Program-made: the position numbers and the translations under genes
The notes under the pieces: model-generated
Told to the model about the DNA's origin: nothing
The model's input: the letters and a program-made list of their open reading frames with translations, nothing else
Database searches by the model: none
Source: Theobroma cacao
Lineage: Eukaryota > Streptophyta > Magnoliopsida > Malvales > Malvaceae
Direction: 5' to 3'
Length of the DNA: 64,000 nt
Assembly: GCF_000208745.1 (NCBI RefSeq)
Contig: NC_030858.1
Coordinates: 8,690,591 to 8,754,590 of the forward strand
Part shown: one piece after another, positions 46,354 through 56,700 of the stretch
How positions within the stretch are numbered: the stretch's first letter is position 1
Layout: each line of letters begins with the position of its first letter

Positions 46354-49300
46354 TCTAACATGATGTGCCTATATCACTAAAGAACTACAAAGATCACATG
46401 GATGTTTAGAACTTGGCTAATTACAATTTGAACAATGGACAACAGAACAGAAGCATCAACTTCATTTTGATTATACAAATAGTACACAAGGGAAACTTAT
46501 TATGCTCAAAAACAAAATTTGATGTATGCTTCTTGTGAATATTCCCAAATACAATCTAATATTATATTTGTAGATATATGAGCAGATGAAAGTGTATATG
46601 CTAAAAGGAAACTTGATGTATGTCTGAACTCCCACATACATCCTTTGGTAAACTTTTAATAGATATACCAAATGCCAAAAGAAATTCAAATGCGAACCAT
46701 CAAGTAACAAATTTGATATTACGTCGGTCGGTCTGTTTGAGCAGTGTGGTAATTGGTCATAAAGATAAAAGATATTATTTATCTGACTTCAGAGTCCTGA
46801 CTGTATAGAAGGTTGACTGCAAGAATTTTATCCATATAAACAAAGAACTGTAACATTATACCACTAAAAACCTTTTGAAGTAGTAATAGTTTTTCAAGTA
46901 GCAGTCTGAATATTCCGACTAATAATGAAGATTTTGCATACAGTAGTAGTCATTGTCTCATGCAAACAATTTCAGTGACAGTGAGATAGGAATCTTCTGA
47001 TAATAAATGGCTCTACAGTTAACAAGTCAAATCAATGAAGAAATACAAAGAAATAGCCTAAGCGAGATTTGGTCAGTTAAAAAAACAGTTAAGAACCTGA
47101 AGAAGATTGTTCATGATTATTGTCCCATCTCCAACATTTGCCTGAACAATATTTAAAAATTCATTGCGGTTCAAACGAAGCAGCTGACTCAATCGTTTGG
47201 TCCGAACTGTAAACAATTGTGGCCTGTAACAAAGCACTCCTATCTCACCAACAACATCTCCAGTGGTTCCCTCATCAATAACCTGCAATGATCCAGTGCA
47301 ATACCAAATATGTTAATAAGAAGCAAGCGCTTTTATGTGATCTGGTGAAAATTATTTGCATGGTAAACTTGCCAGTTCTGCTCCATTTCTTTGCACAATC
47401 AGTTCCTGTCAAGCAAGCATACAAGTCAGAAGCTAAATTTCTCACAGAGAAAACAAAATCATTTTTCTTCCGAGTGGCAGCAAACAATTGCCAAGGAATT
47501 TAGTAGGATTGTCCAAGGTTCTCAGTATTATCTTTTAACTTTTTCACTGAACACAGTCAAAGAATGACATCCACCTTCACCTTTTCTCTTTAAGAAACAA
47601 AAAGTTGGGGGGAATCTTCTTTAATACTTGATCCTAGCCCTATTTACATTAACACTGGATAGACACCAATTTCCTGCATTCAGACACCAATATACACACA
47701 CAGGAAATAAAGCAAAAGATGGAGGAGGCGAGGAGGAGGGAGTTCTTACCACAGCACCAGTCACCAATATGTACATTTCTGTAGGCCCTTCATTCTGTAA
47801 AATCACATCTTCATTAGGAGGATAATACTCAGCTTTCATCTCCGAGACCTTCAAAATACAACAATTTAAGACAAGTCAAAATAAACTCATCTATACTTAC
47901 ACATAGAATTGGTTGGTACTTGGATATATAGTAATTTAAATTTTTCTGTATGTTGCAGTGTGTTAATTCTTCTTAAATTGTGGATACAACAACATTACTA
48001 TTTTCTTATTCATGGCAAGTAGCTATCTTTTCACAACAGGATAGGTCTTTTGACAGTTGATTAAACACTACAAACAAAGATAAAGCAGTGACAGTAGATT
48101 TACCAGTTGGAAAAGTAAGTCGTTTGATACTCCACGGAACAAGTACACTTCATCAACCAGTGAATAGAACAGAAAGTGTGCAATGCTTGATCTAATAGCT
48201 TTAGGAAGGGCATCAATAGTCTCTTGCTGCTGCACCCCTTCTGAGTCAGTTCGGTACCTCAAAGACAAATGATCGAGCATCTGATCTTGCAGGCGAACTG
48301 GGAGTTGATTCCTTTGGGCAAAATTTGAGGCAGCTTGGATGTTTTCTCTCTGGAAAGGGCCCAAAAATGATATACTCAAAATCACTCTAATTGATCCACT
48401 GAGACAAAGACACATGCAGAAATACACCATGACTCATTAATTAAATATATTGCTTATAGAAGCTTGAGAACTTGAAAACAATGCTTGAGGTGTTCTAAAG
48501 ATTCTAGAGCAACTTATCTTGCCTATTGAAAGTGGCACTCAACAGAGTACATTTATAATACAAGTAATCCAGATTAGTTGGTGAAATCATTCATATGAAG
48601 CAGATTAGTTGGCGATAACGTTAAACTTTTTCAAGGTAGTCTAATCAAGACCTTTAAGCAGATACAGCAAACCAACAGTTTCCACTCTGGAAGGACTGAA
48701 AGAAGCTTAAATCTGTTCTGCTTAAGCAAAGGTGTGTTGAATAATTTCATATACACAAAGTTGCAGAACTGAAATGAGGAACAATTTGCAAATGTATTCC
48801 AGAGATAATTGAATTCAGTGCTTGGAGAAAGTAAAATGGTCCTAGCTAGAAACGTTATCCAGAAAGGAAGTGCCCCCTCCTAGTTGAAAATGATCATTCA
48901 AACAATGAAGATATCTCAGTTCAAAGATCCTCTAGAAATGTTAAGAATTCTAAAATTGGCATAAAATAAGAAAACAGAATTTACTCACAAATTTTCTAGT
49001 TCGACTTGCTCCATGGACAATCAAGTTGGTCATATTTCCAACTAGGTATGCTTGCAGTCCAAGATTAAAGAGCAAGTAGAATATGTCGAATGCCATCTCC
49101 TTTGAATTCACTGGATGCAGATCACCATAACCAGTGGTTGTAAGCGTGACTATGGACCAGTAAAAGGATGTTATATACCGGTCCTGTAACGGCAGTTGCT
49201 TCCAGTCCTCTTCGTAAAGATGCATCCATGCCCTCCCCGGGTTATGATATTGAGCAGCCATATAGTAGAAGATACAACCAGCAAAATGAGCAGCAAAGAG

Positions 49301-51027
49301 AGTAACCTGCATTGGACATCAGGAGCCTGGTGACACACATCATATTGAAGAATGAAGAATCTCCTCTCTTACAAGTATTACAATGTTTCTCTTTTCTAAG
49401 AAATACTCACGCAGAGCAGCTTGAGGCATCGAACCCAAAAATAGCTATAGTTCTTATCTTTCTCCAACCTAAACAAAGGAATAAGGTTGCTGGCGTTAGT
49501 GAATAAAAACTATTGTTCCAACGCTCACCTAGTAGATTTTTTTTGGTTGAGCAGTTCTTGACATAGAACCAAGGTCTCCTTGACAAAGTGGTTTAGTATT
49601 CAAAGATCGACTGCCTTTTAGTTCTGTCAAATGTCAGTAAATTTAGTGTAAATTATTAGTGGGCTTGTGTTTTGTCATCGTTTTTGGGTCAACAACTTGC
49701 ATGTGAAGCCATCACAAAACAGTTAAAACTTTTCAGCTGAATACTTTTTCATAATTTTCTTACAAGAAACGCAATGGATATATACATATCGATTGGACAT
49801 TGCTTTTCATAAACTAATGGGTTGGGAAGTCCTTTATGTGTATTTAAACTTCACTTATACCCAACTATGAGATTGATCATACCCCGTGAAGTGAACTTCA
49901 ATTCATTCTCAAGTCATTAGGAAATTTTAACTTCGAGCAAATGAGATGATGATAAAACAAAAGTTACCTGGAAAATAATTGACTGACTCTCCGAAGACGC
50001 CAGAGACGTAGCAAAGTAAGTAGACCGTATGATGGAAACGGGTGGGGCAATATAGCCCGAGCAATTTCAGCAGGGACGATGGAGATGACATCAAAAAGCA
50101 ACCAGGTACGTGCGTATCTCCAAGCAATCTCTTTGGGCTCATCCACCAGTAGATACGAGGTTTTGTCAAGGTATGCTACAAAGAAGGTCAACACGATGTC
50201 TATGGCAAAAAATGCATTGACAACGTTGTCCGTTATGGAGAGAGGGTGTTCAGGTTTCTCCAGGAACCCAAATTCAAATGGAGAAACCCATGCTGTGTAG
50301 AACACTAGAAATACCAGAAATGTCTCCCAGCTTCTGCAAAATTAGAGGTTGCCTCACCTGTTAGAGCATTTCCATCCCTTGAAATAACAAATTAATCAAA
50401 TTTATAAGCAGAAAAGGTATCATCATTTGAAGCCAAGAGTTTCAATTAGAATTTAAGCTTTCTGAGAGAGGAAAGAGAAACCTTAATTTACAGACATCAA
50501 ATGTCAATAGAAGAAAATGTCAAGTGAAATTGATACATTACTTCTGCAAGTTAAGCAAAAGGAAAACAATCAATTCTGAAAAAAATTTATGACAATGAGA
50601 CAAAATCTCGTTGCAAAATGTGAATTTAGGTGGAAAAGGAAAAGGAGATGATGAAATATTGGATCATTTAATGGCTTTCAGTTATTTTTTTCATTTGTTT
50701 CGTACCTCGAAAAGTAATTAAGAAAAGAAAGAAACAAAAGCAATGCAAATTGAGCATGGCTATAGAGGGGAGGGGGAGAAAGGATATGCAAATGTAGTAC
50801 CTATAGCGGGGATCAAAAGGGGAGAGAATGAAGCGACGAAGCTTGACCTTGCGGTTACTACGATAAGGGCCAAGAGAAGGCAAAACGCCTACGCTGAAGC
50901 TATATTGGCTACCTTCCTTTGACAATGAACGTCGATCACCTACCACTTCTCTCGTACATGACCCGCCTTCTCCTTCTTCTTCTTCTCTTGCTCCACAAAA
51001 CAACACTCTTTTCTTCTTACTCGGCAT
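44158..51027 (-). CDS. AKT1: AKT1-type inward-rectifying K+ channel
   Basis: Twelve minus-strand exons give 908 aa: 51027-50801, 50333-49968, 49468-49411, 49306-48989, 48349-48104, 47848-47750, 47405-47373, 47282-47097, 46131-45937, 45852-45777, 45246-44659, 44492-44158. The protein is a Shaker-type plasma-membrane channel for root K+ uptake. Layout: cytosolic N-terminus with [20 protein letters not shown] (about 51-70); S1-S4 with [20 protein letters not shown] and the Arg-rich S4 [11 protein letters not shown]; pore with TTTGYGD (273-279); S6; C-linker and cyclic-nucleotide-binding fold (about 330-510, [29 protein letters not shown]); ankyrin repeats (about 535-735, [14 protein letters not shown]); and a C-terminal KHA domain (about 835-905). 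Length is near the usual 850-900. Intron 7 uses a GC donor. Family knowledge puts it under CBL-CIPK23 phosphorylation and assembly with KC1; nothing in the sequence contradicts this. Confidence 0.94.
46301..46353. repeat. (AC)n(AT)n microsatellite in AKT1 intron 8
   Basis: About ten AC units followed by AT-type repeats, in the AKT1 intron between exons 8 and 9 (47096-46132). Confidence 0.95.
47289..47372 (-). other. GC-AG intron 7 of AKT1
   Basis: On the minus strand, exon 7 (47405-47373, 33 nt) ends GAACTG and the intron begins GCAAGT, the classical strong GC donor. The acceptor is TTGCAG before GTTATTGATGAG, so the intron strictly runs 47372-47283. This is the only choice that keeps the cyclic-nucleotide-binding domain frame and sequence ([11 protein letters not shown] followed by VIDEGTTGD). 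A nearby GT (GTTTAC) would break the frame. Confidence 0.8.
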
Positions 51028-51430
51028 AGCTTCAACAATATCCGCTGCCCTTTCTCTCTTTGGCTTTTTCCGTCCACAAGTCTTGCCTTCTGAATCCCGG
51101 TTTGCCTCTCTCCAAGTTCCCACCAATGGTGATTCTGAAATCACGCGCCAAAAACGGCTCCCGGTTGGTTTATGTAAGGGACGGTTTAAGTAGCATTGAA
51201 ACCACTTGTTTCGTTGCTGCTTTGTTTGATAATTTAACAACTATTATTATCCGTACTTAAAAGAAGAACAAGGTCGAAGGTTCGAGTTAAAGGTCCTCCT
51301 TAAACCTCCTCAGATGTAGTTATGTACTAATGAGATCTCTGGAAGCTGCTCACTAGGTTGCTTTTACCTGACTCGCGAGTCGCGGGCCTTCTTTTTTTGT
51401 GTGTGTACTCGGTACGGTTTCCGAATACTC
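51028..51430 (-). promoter_or_regulatory. AKT1 5' leader and proximal promoter region
   Basis: Sequence upstream of the ATG is GC-richer and stays open in frame for 71 codons to an ATG at 51240. That ATG is not used in the family, whose proteins start near MPSKKKR or an equivalent position. A palindromic ACTCGCGAGT occurs near 51373. No TATA box is convincing. Confidence 0.35.
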
Positions 51431-51659
51431 CTACCTTACTTTCCGCTGTCCTTTGCCTTGTATTCGCTGTTCTTAGTATTTCTTGGTGTTATTAATGGAA
51501 TGCATGCGGTTGCTAAATTCATGGTTTGTTGAGGGGAAAAACAAAATTGGCTAGCTAGTTTTTCAAATAAACAAGTTTTTGAATTTGGCACAGAATATCT
51601 AGGATAAGTGATTAATTACCATTGAACATCCAGAAGAATAATGAAAAGAGGTATATCGA

Positions 51660-52653
51660 CTAAAAATATTGTTCAGTCTTCTAGAAAGGTATCATGTAGC
51701 AACTATAAAAAGGAAGGAGAGATGGAGTCTCTTTGCACAGGTCTTTGCTAGATTTGAAGTATCCCACTGACGCTCCATTTATCACCAATGAAAACCAGCA
51801 ATTTGAGATGCAGCAACGAATCATATCAATCCAAAGCTCAAAGAAGCCAAAATGCTGCAACATGTAATAGATAAACTCTCAGTTAATTCTATCATATACC
51901 TTCATCATGTCAAGCTTCAATATTACATTACCTCCCTTGGTTTTATCGTCAATTTGATGCATGAGCTCTTGAGCTAGCAAGATGTTATCATTTATTAATC
52001 TTTTAGCAGTAAAAGCACTTTGGTTTTCATAATTAATTGAGGTAGCAAAGAAGAAAGTCTATTTGCAAGAATCTTTGTGACTATATTTATTAAAAATAGT
52101 ACACAAACTGATGGGATGAAAATCACTCCATTGAATTAGATTCTGAACTTTAGGAAGCAAAACTAGAGTAGTTGAAGTTGCACCGTGGAAAAAATCATTA
52201 ACTGCATTCAACAAGTCATTTGCAATGATATCCCAACAATATTGATAAAAAAAGTGACGAAAATGGATCAGGACCAGCTACACTTTTTTTTATCAATATC
52301 AAACACTACTTACTTCACTTCCTGAAATGTAGAAGCTCCACCTAAAAGTTCATTATCTACATCAGAGACTAGAGAAGGGATTAAGGAATCATTAAATAAT
52401 GAAAAATCATTATTTCCAGGTTTCAAAAGATTAGAAAAATATTATATAGCCGAAATTTGAATAATAGATGGAACCTCTATCATGTTTCCATCATCATCCT
52501 TAATCTTGAAAATATGATTCTTTATTCTCTTTTTTCTCATCATAGTGTGAAAGAATTTTGTATTTCTTTCACTTTCAATCAACCACTTTTCATTTGATTT
52601 CTGCTACCAAAAAGCTTCTTCAATGCTCAAAATTTTATTAAGTGCTACATAAG
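51660..52653 (-). pseudogene. LINE reverse transcriptase fragment (3' part of a split LINE)
   Basis: The minus strand carries L1-type RT pieces in order: SIEEAFW (about 52630), NTKFFHTMMRKKR (about 52555), FQEVK..VFDI, a region corresponding to the 'DGF...FYQ' block, IVTKILANRLSSLL (about 52080), LINDNILLAQELMHQIDDK-like residues (about 51990), then an open 60-aa piece, MLQHFGFFELWIDMIRCCIS (51863 onward). Many stops and shifts. The element is interrupted upstream by a solo LTR; its 5' continuation is at 55627-56140. Confidence 0.7.
52649..52653. repeat. Target-site duplication, left (ATAAG)
   Basis: Five bases, ATAAG, precede the TG start of the LTR at 52654. The partner at 55622-55626 is GTAAG, one mismatch. 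Confidence 0.6.
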
Positions 52654-53106
52654 TGTCGTAACGTGTTAGGTCCGAAAACTCGACCGCTAGATGTGGGGTA
52701 TTTTAGGGAGTCACAATCAATCTTTTTTACCTAAGTGCGATTAGTCACTTATTAAATTGATTCTATTCGACGAAGACATAAATTAATTTTAGATTCGTCA
52801 AAAAAATGATAAACCAGTTTACGTATTTTATTTAGAGTTGGGTTTGGGTGTACGGTTATGCATAGGGAAAGATTAGTACCCCTATAACGCCAGTTCCACG
52901 GATGGTACTATTTAATCATATATTATTTTAACCTATTAATTTTATTCTTGCGTTTCCTTAATTATTATTTATTTATTTTATATTTATTATTTTATTTTTT
53001 ATCTTTTATTCTATTAAAATATTTTATTGTGACGTACCCGTGATGCAAATTGTGAAATGCATGGCATAAAATTAAGATAATGTCAAACAAATACCTTTTA
53101 TTGCAG

Positions 53107-53990
53107 ATATTTCTCGAATCCGTCCATCATGCTGGTGGGATCCAGAGATATCCTCTCACTTAGGAAATTACCCGAAGACTCACCTTCGCAAGTTTAACGA
53201 GTAAATCCCATCATCGGGATAATCGTTTGCGAATAAAAACAGTATTTTCATGAATGCAAACCTAATACGAGTAAAAGTTTTTTATTAAAGATAGTCTCCG
53301 AATCCTCCCATCATACTGGTGGGACTCAGAGGTATATTTTCACCTAGAAAATTTTTCAAAGAAACTCGCCTTCGCAAGCTCCCTCGGAAAGTCCCATCAT
53401 CGGAGCTTATACTTGTATACAGAATATATCTATATGCCATGACATTTAACAATGCAATTATGATATGTGATGCACTCATAAACTCTATGTTCGTTTCTTA
53501 TCTTTTACAAAATTTACTACTTTTCTTTGTGGGCGTATTTATCATGAACAAATATTTTACATTTATTTATTGTTCTTGTATAACCATTTCTATTTCATTA
53601 TATATTTTACTATATAGGTACTTATTTATTTTATTATATGAAACTCCCCCTAAATCACATTTTTAGACCAAGTATTTTTTTATTATCCGTAATTATTGTT
53701 ATTTATGCATATGTATTTTATCTGTTTTTTGTATTATTATGAGTAACAAATTTATTATTATCATTAATTCTTTATTTCTTTTGTTCGTATATTTTGATTA
53801 ATCAGTGATTAAATATGTATATTTTTTTATTTATTTAAAATTAGGAACATCAAAATTCTGAATTAGGACCCTCCCATCATACTAATGGGGTCTTAATCAA
53901 AATTCTTAACCTAAGAAAATTCATTCGAAATTGCGACTTCTTGTGTTCTAAATAGACATTCCATCATCGATCTCGATCTTAAAACGATTA
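53107..53990. repeat. Three diverged internal repeats within the LTR
   Basis: Blocks at about 53107-53225, 53290-53415 and 53850-53970 each contain 'tccgaatcc(t)cccatcat', 'ctggtgggaNtcagaggtat', 'gactcaccttcgcaag' and 'cccatcatcgg' or diverged forms in the same order. The first two are adjacent (about 180-base period); the third is about 560 bases further on. All lie inside the solo LTR. Confidence 0.75.
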
Positions 53991-54445
53991 TTACATTTTT
54001 TATATCATTTTTATTGTTATTATTATTAATTATTATTTTCTTAATTATCATTATTATTATTTTTGTTCATTATTTTTATTTCTTTTTTGTTGTTTGCTTT
54101 GTTGTACGCACATGTATTATTATATTTTTTACTATTATTGACTATTCACTTTTGCTTTATATTTTACCATTCTTTTTTATATATATTTAGCCTTAGTTAA
54201 ATCTACTTATTTCCTATTTATATAAACCTCACTTATTTAAATCCCTTTTTGTAAATAAATATTTATTTAAGTTTTAGTTTACCTAACATGTTTGAAACTA
54301 TTTTTTTATTTTCATTTTTACTTTCACTACTATATTTTTTTATTTATATTATTTATTTATTTTAATTTCCTAACACTCAAATAGACATATATGTAAATAT
54401 CTTACTATTATAACTATTACCATTTCTTTTTATTTTTTTAAATTT

Positions 54446-54446
54446 N
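54446..54446. other. Single undetermined base (N)
   Basis: An isolated N within AT-rich LTR sequence. Confidence 0.99.
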
Positions 54447-54713
54447 AAATGTTTATCTTTTTATTGTTTAATATTCCTTCCCTAATACTAAATAATTTTT
54501 CTAAACATTTTATTTCATCTTCTTTAGATTAATTATGTATTTAGAACACATATTTCAAAATAAAACAACCTAATATCTTAGCCCAAATAAATTCACAAAT
54601 GGATCAAAAAAGAATTATACCTTTCTTAGTCCAGAATCGACCCAAAGCAACCAAACCCGTTCCACTGGTCTCTAAAGTGCACTCCAAACGCACCGTTTGG
54701 TGCTTGAATGGCC

Positions 54714-55180
54714 AACTGCTCTTTTCTCTTTCTTTTTCTTTTTTTTTCTTTCTTTCCTTCTCTCTCTTTCCTTTCTTTCTCTCTTTCTTTTTCTTTCTTT
54801 CCTTCTCTTATTTCTTCCTCCCTTTTCACCCTTGCCGTCGGCCTTTTCTCTCTCTTTTTCTCTTTTTTTTCTTTCCTTGCTGCCAACTTCTTCTCTCTTT
54901 CTCTTATCCGTTGATCGGTTTCTTTTTTCTCTTTTTTTTTTCTTTCTTTTTTTTTTCTTTCTCTCTTTCCTTTTTTTCTTCCTTCTTTCTTTTCTCTTCT
55001 TCTCTGCTGTCGATGTTACTTTCTCTTCTCCCTCTCTTTTTCTTCTCTCTTTTTTCTTTCTTTCCTTCCCTTTCTTCTTCTATCTTTCTCTTCTCTTCTT
55101 CTTTGCCGCCAACGTTTCTTTCTTTTCTCTATCTTTTTTTACTTTTCTATTTCTTTCCTTTTCGGTTTCTTGATTTAGTT
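54714..55180. repeat. Polypyrimidine (C/T) tract
   Basis: About 465 bases almost entirely C and T, with imperfect CTTT/TTCT/TCTCT units interrupted by three or four short GC-rich phrases such as gctgccaac, gctgtcgatg and gccgccaac. Long open frames on both strands (up to 207 codons of mostly F, S and L) are by-products of this composition and not genes. Confidence 0.9.
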
Positions 55181-55621
55181 TTTTTTTTATTATGGCTAGG
55201 CGTTTTTGCTGGTAGAACTTAGGATCTTTTTTTGGCTATTGTGTTTTTTGGGTTTTTGAAAGATTGGGTTTTTTGGTCATTTTTTTGCTTTAAAAAAAAA
55301 TCTCCCCCCTCCCCCATTGTCGTTTGTTTGAGAACTCCGTTTAAGAGTTGGATTGTCTAAAAATTTGGACAATCTAGAGGTGAAATCATGTTTTTTTTAG
55401 CATGATTTCACAAGGCTTTAGCACAAAAAGAGGGGTTAACAGCCAAAGGTGTCCATTCCTCCCTAAATTCGACTTTTTCCCCAAGGCATTAAATGCCCTG
55501 CAATGATTAACTAGAGAGGGAGGCTGAGCATAGGCTCAGTCTTTTCCCTTCTCTGTTCTCCCTTTTTTTTTATTATATTATATTATTATTTATTTTTATT
55601 ATTAGAAAATAGGTGTCTTTA

Positions 55622-55626
55622 GTAAG
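55622..55626. repeat. Target-site duplication, right (GTAAG)
   Basis: Partner of ATAAG at 52649-52653. Removing the insert and one duplicate keeps a single LINE frame across the junction. Confidence 0.6.
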
Positions 55627-56140
55627 ATTGATACATACCTTTTTAATTGGCAAAAGTTGGATCGACTTGATACAAAAGCTTACTAGCTATGGCATTTTCT
55701 TCAACTAATTAAACCTTGCTGAAAATATCTCCAAAAATCAAATGATTCCACCATTTAAGTCCCTGTTTAAGTCACAATTGTTTTTGCCAAAAAATTTCAA
55801 ACCAGAAATTTGAATAAGAGCCTACCAATTATCTTTAACAAAATTCAAAAATTCATGATACTTTATCCAAACATGAAAGAACTGAAATGAAGATGGATGC
55901 ATTTTTCTCAAAGTTAGAACGTGATATTAAAAAAGAGGGCAATGATCAAAACCATCTCTTGTCAAATGTTAAACACAAGTACTAACAAATAATTGAGACC
56001 CCACGTGATTATGGGCAACTTTATCCAACCTCTAATACATATGATAGTTAGTCCAAGTGAAAGAATTACCCCTAAGTCCTACATTAAGAAAACCACAATC
56101 CAACAATGTCATGGCAATTTGAAGGGTTGGGAGAGAGCTT
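55627..56140 (-). pseudogene. LINE endonuclease C-terminal fragment (5' part of the split LINE)
   Basis: Minus-strand reading gives residues typical of the region between the LINE endonuclease and RT: LGFRGNSFTWTNY (about 56060), a CPLFF-like motif after a stop (about 55940), EKCIHLHFSSFMFG, then LLYQVDPTFAN near 55660, in the frame that continues into SYVALNKILSIEEAFW on the other side of the solo LTR. Multiple stops are present. The LINE is 5'-truncated near 56140. Confidence 0.6.
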
Positions 56141-56700
56141 CAATCTCACTTTAAAAAAATACTACAACTGGACGATCTCTGTCACGAGTAGGAGTATGGT
56201 TTGTATGCACGATTGGTGGCTTTTCTTGTGAAGTTACGGCCAAGAGGATTTACGCAATGCCTTTAGTGACATAGGAGGTTGTGGCTACACATGTTTTAGG
56301 GTTGAAGAAGGTGGTGGTGGTTGTTTGGTTGAGATGGAAGGTGGTGGTGCAAAGGAAGAGGATGGAGGAGGTGATATAATGGTGTTGGGATTGGGTGGCT
56401 ACCCATTTTATTGAAAATTGGTGACAGTTGGCAATGGAGGAAAATCGCCTCCCAAAGAGAGCATTTTTAAAGTTTAAGGGTTTAATAATCTCTAATCTCT
56501 TGATCCAATACTGTTAATTAATTAAAATTAAACTATAAATATAATTCATCTCATACAAATATATCTTAACCATCTTTATAAAATATATCTATATAATTTC
56601 CTAATATAAGATTTCTTTCTTTTCTTAACAAAAATATAATCTTTGTGGAAGACAATCATAACCTCTCTCAACCATCATGTTTTCATCCTTTACCGGGTTG
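56141..56700. other. Spacer, no gene seen
   Basis: A G-rich patch (56280-56400) with repeated GGTGGTGG and GAGGATGGAGG phrases occurs here. It has no frame with family similarity. Confidence 0.4.

Larger units (their letters stand above)
52654..55621. mobile_element. Solo LTR (or LTR-only element) of about 2.97 kb
   Basis: The insert begins TGTCGTAACGTGTTAGGTCC and ends AGGTGTCTTTA (canonical CA has become TA). It is flanked by a 5-bp duplication (ATAAG/GTAAG) and splits a LINE. It has no coding region for gag or pol. The interior has three diverged copies of a 'cccatcatactggtggg' block and a 450-bp polypyrimidine tract. Size, TG start, 5-bp duplication and lack of coding fit a solo LTR of a large Ty3/gypsy family. 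Orientation cannot be assigned. Confidence 0.65.

Noticed and set aside
17901..51027. The idea that DXS3, BOR and AKT1 form a functional gene cluster
   Set aside because: The genes belong to unrelated pathways, DXS3 is 14 kb away across a transposon island, and nothing shows co-regulation.
54599..55222. 207-codon plus-strand open frame and overlapping frames on both strands
   Set aside because: They are translations of a polypyrimidine tract (almost only F, S, L on one strand and E, K, R on the other) inside a solo LTR, with no domain.
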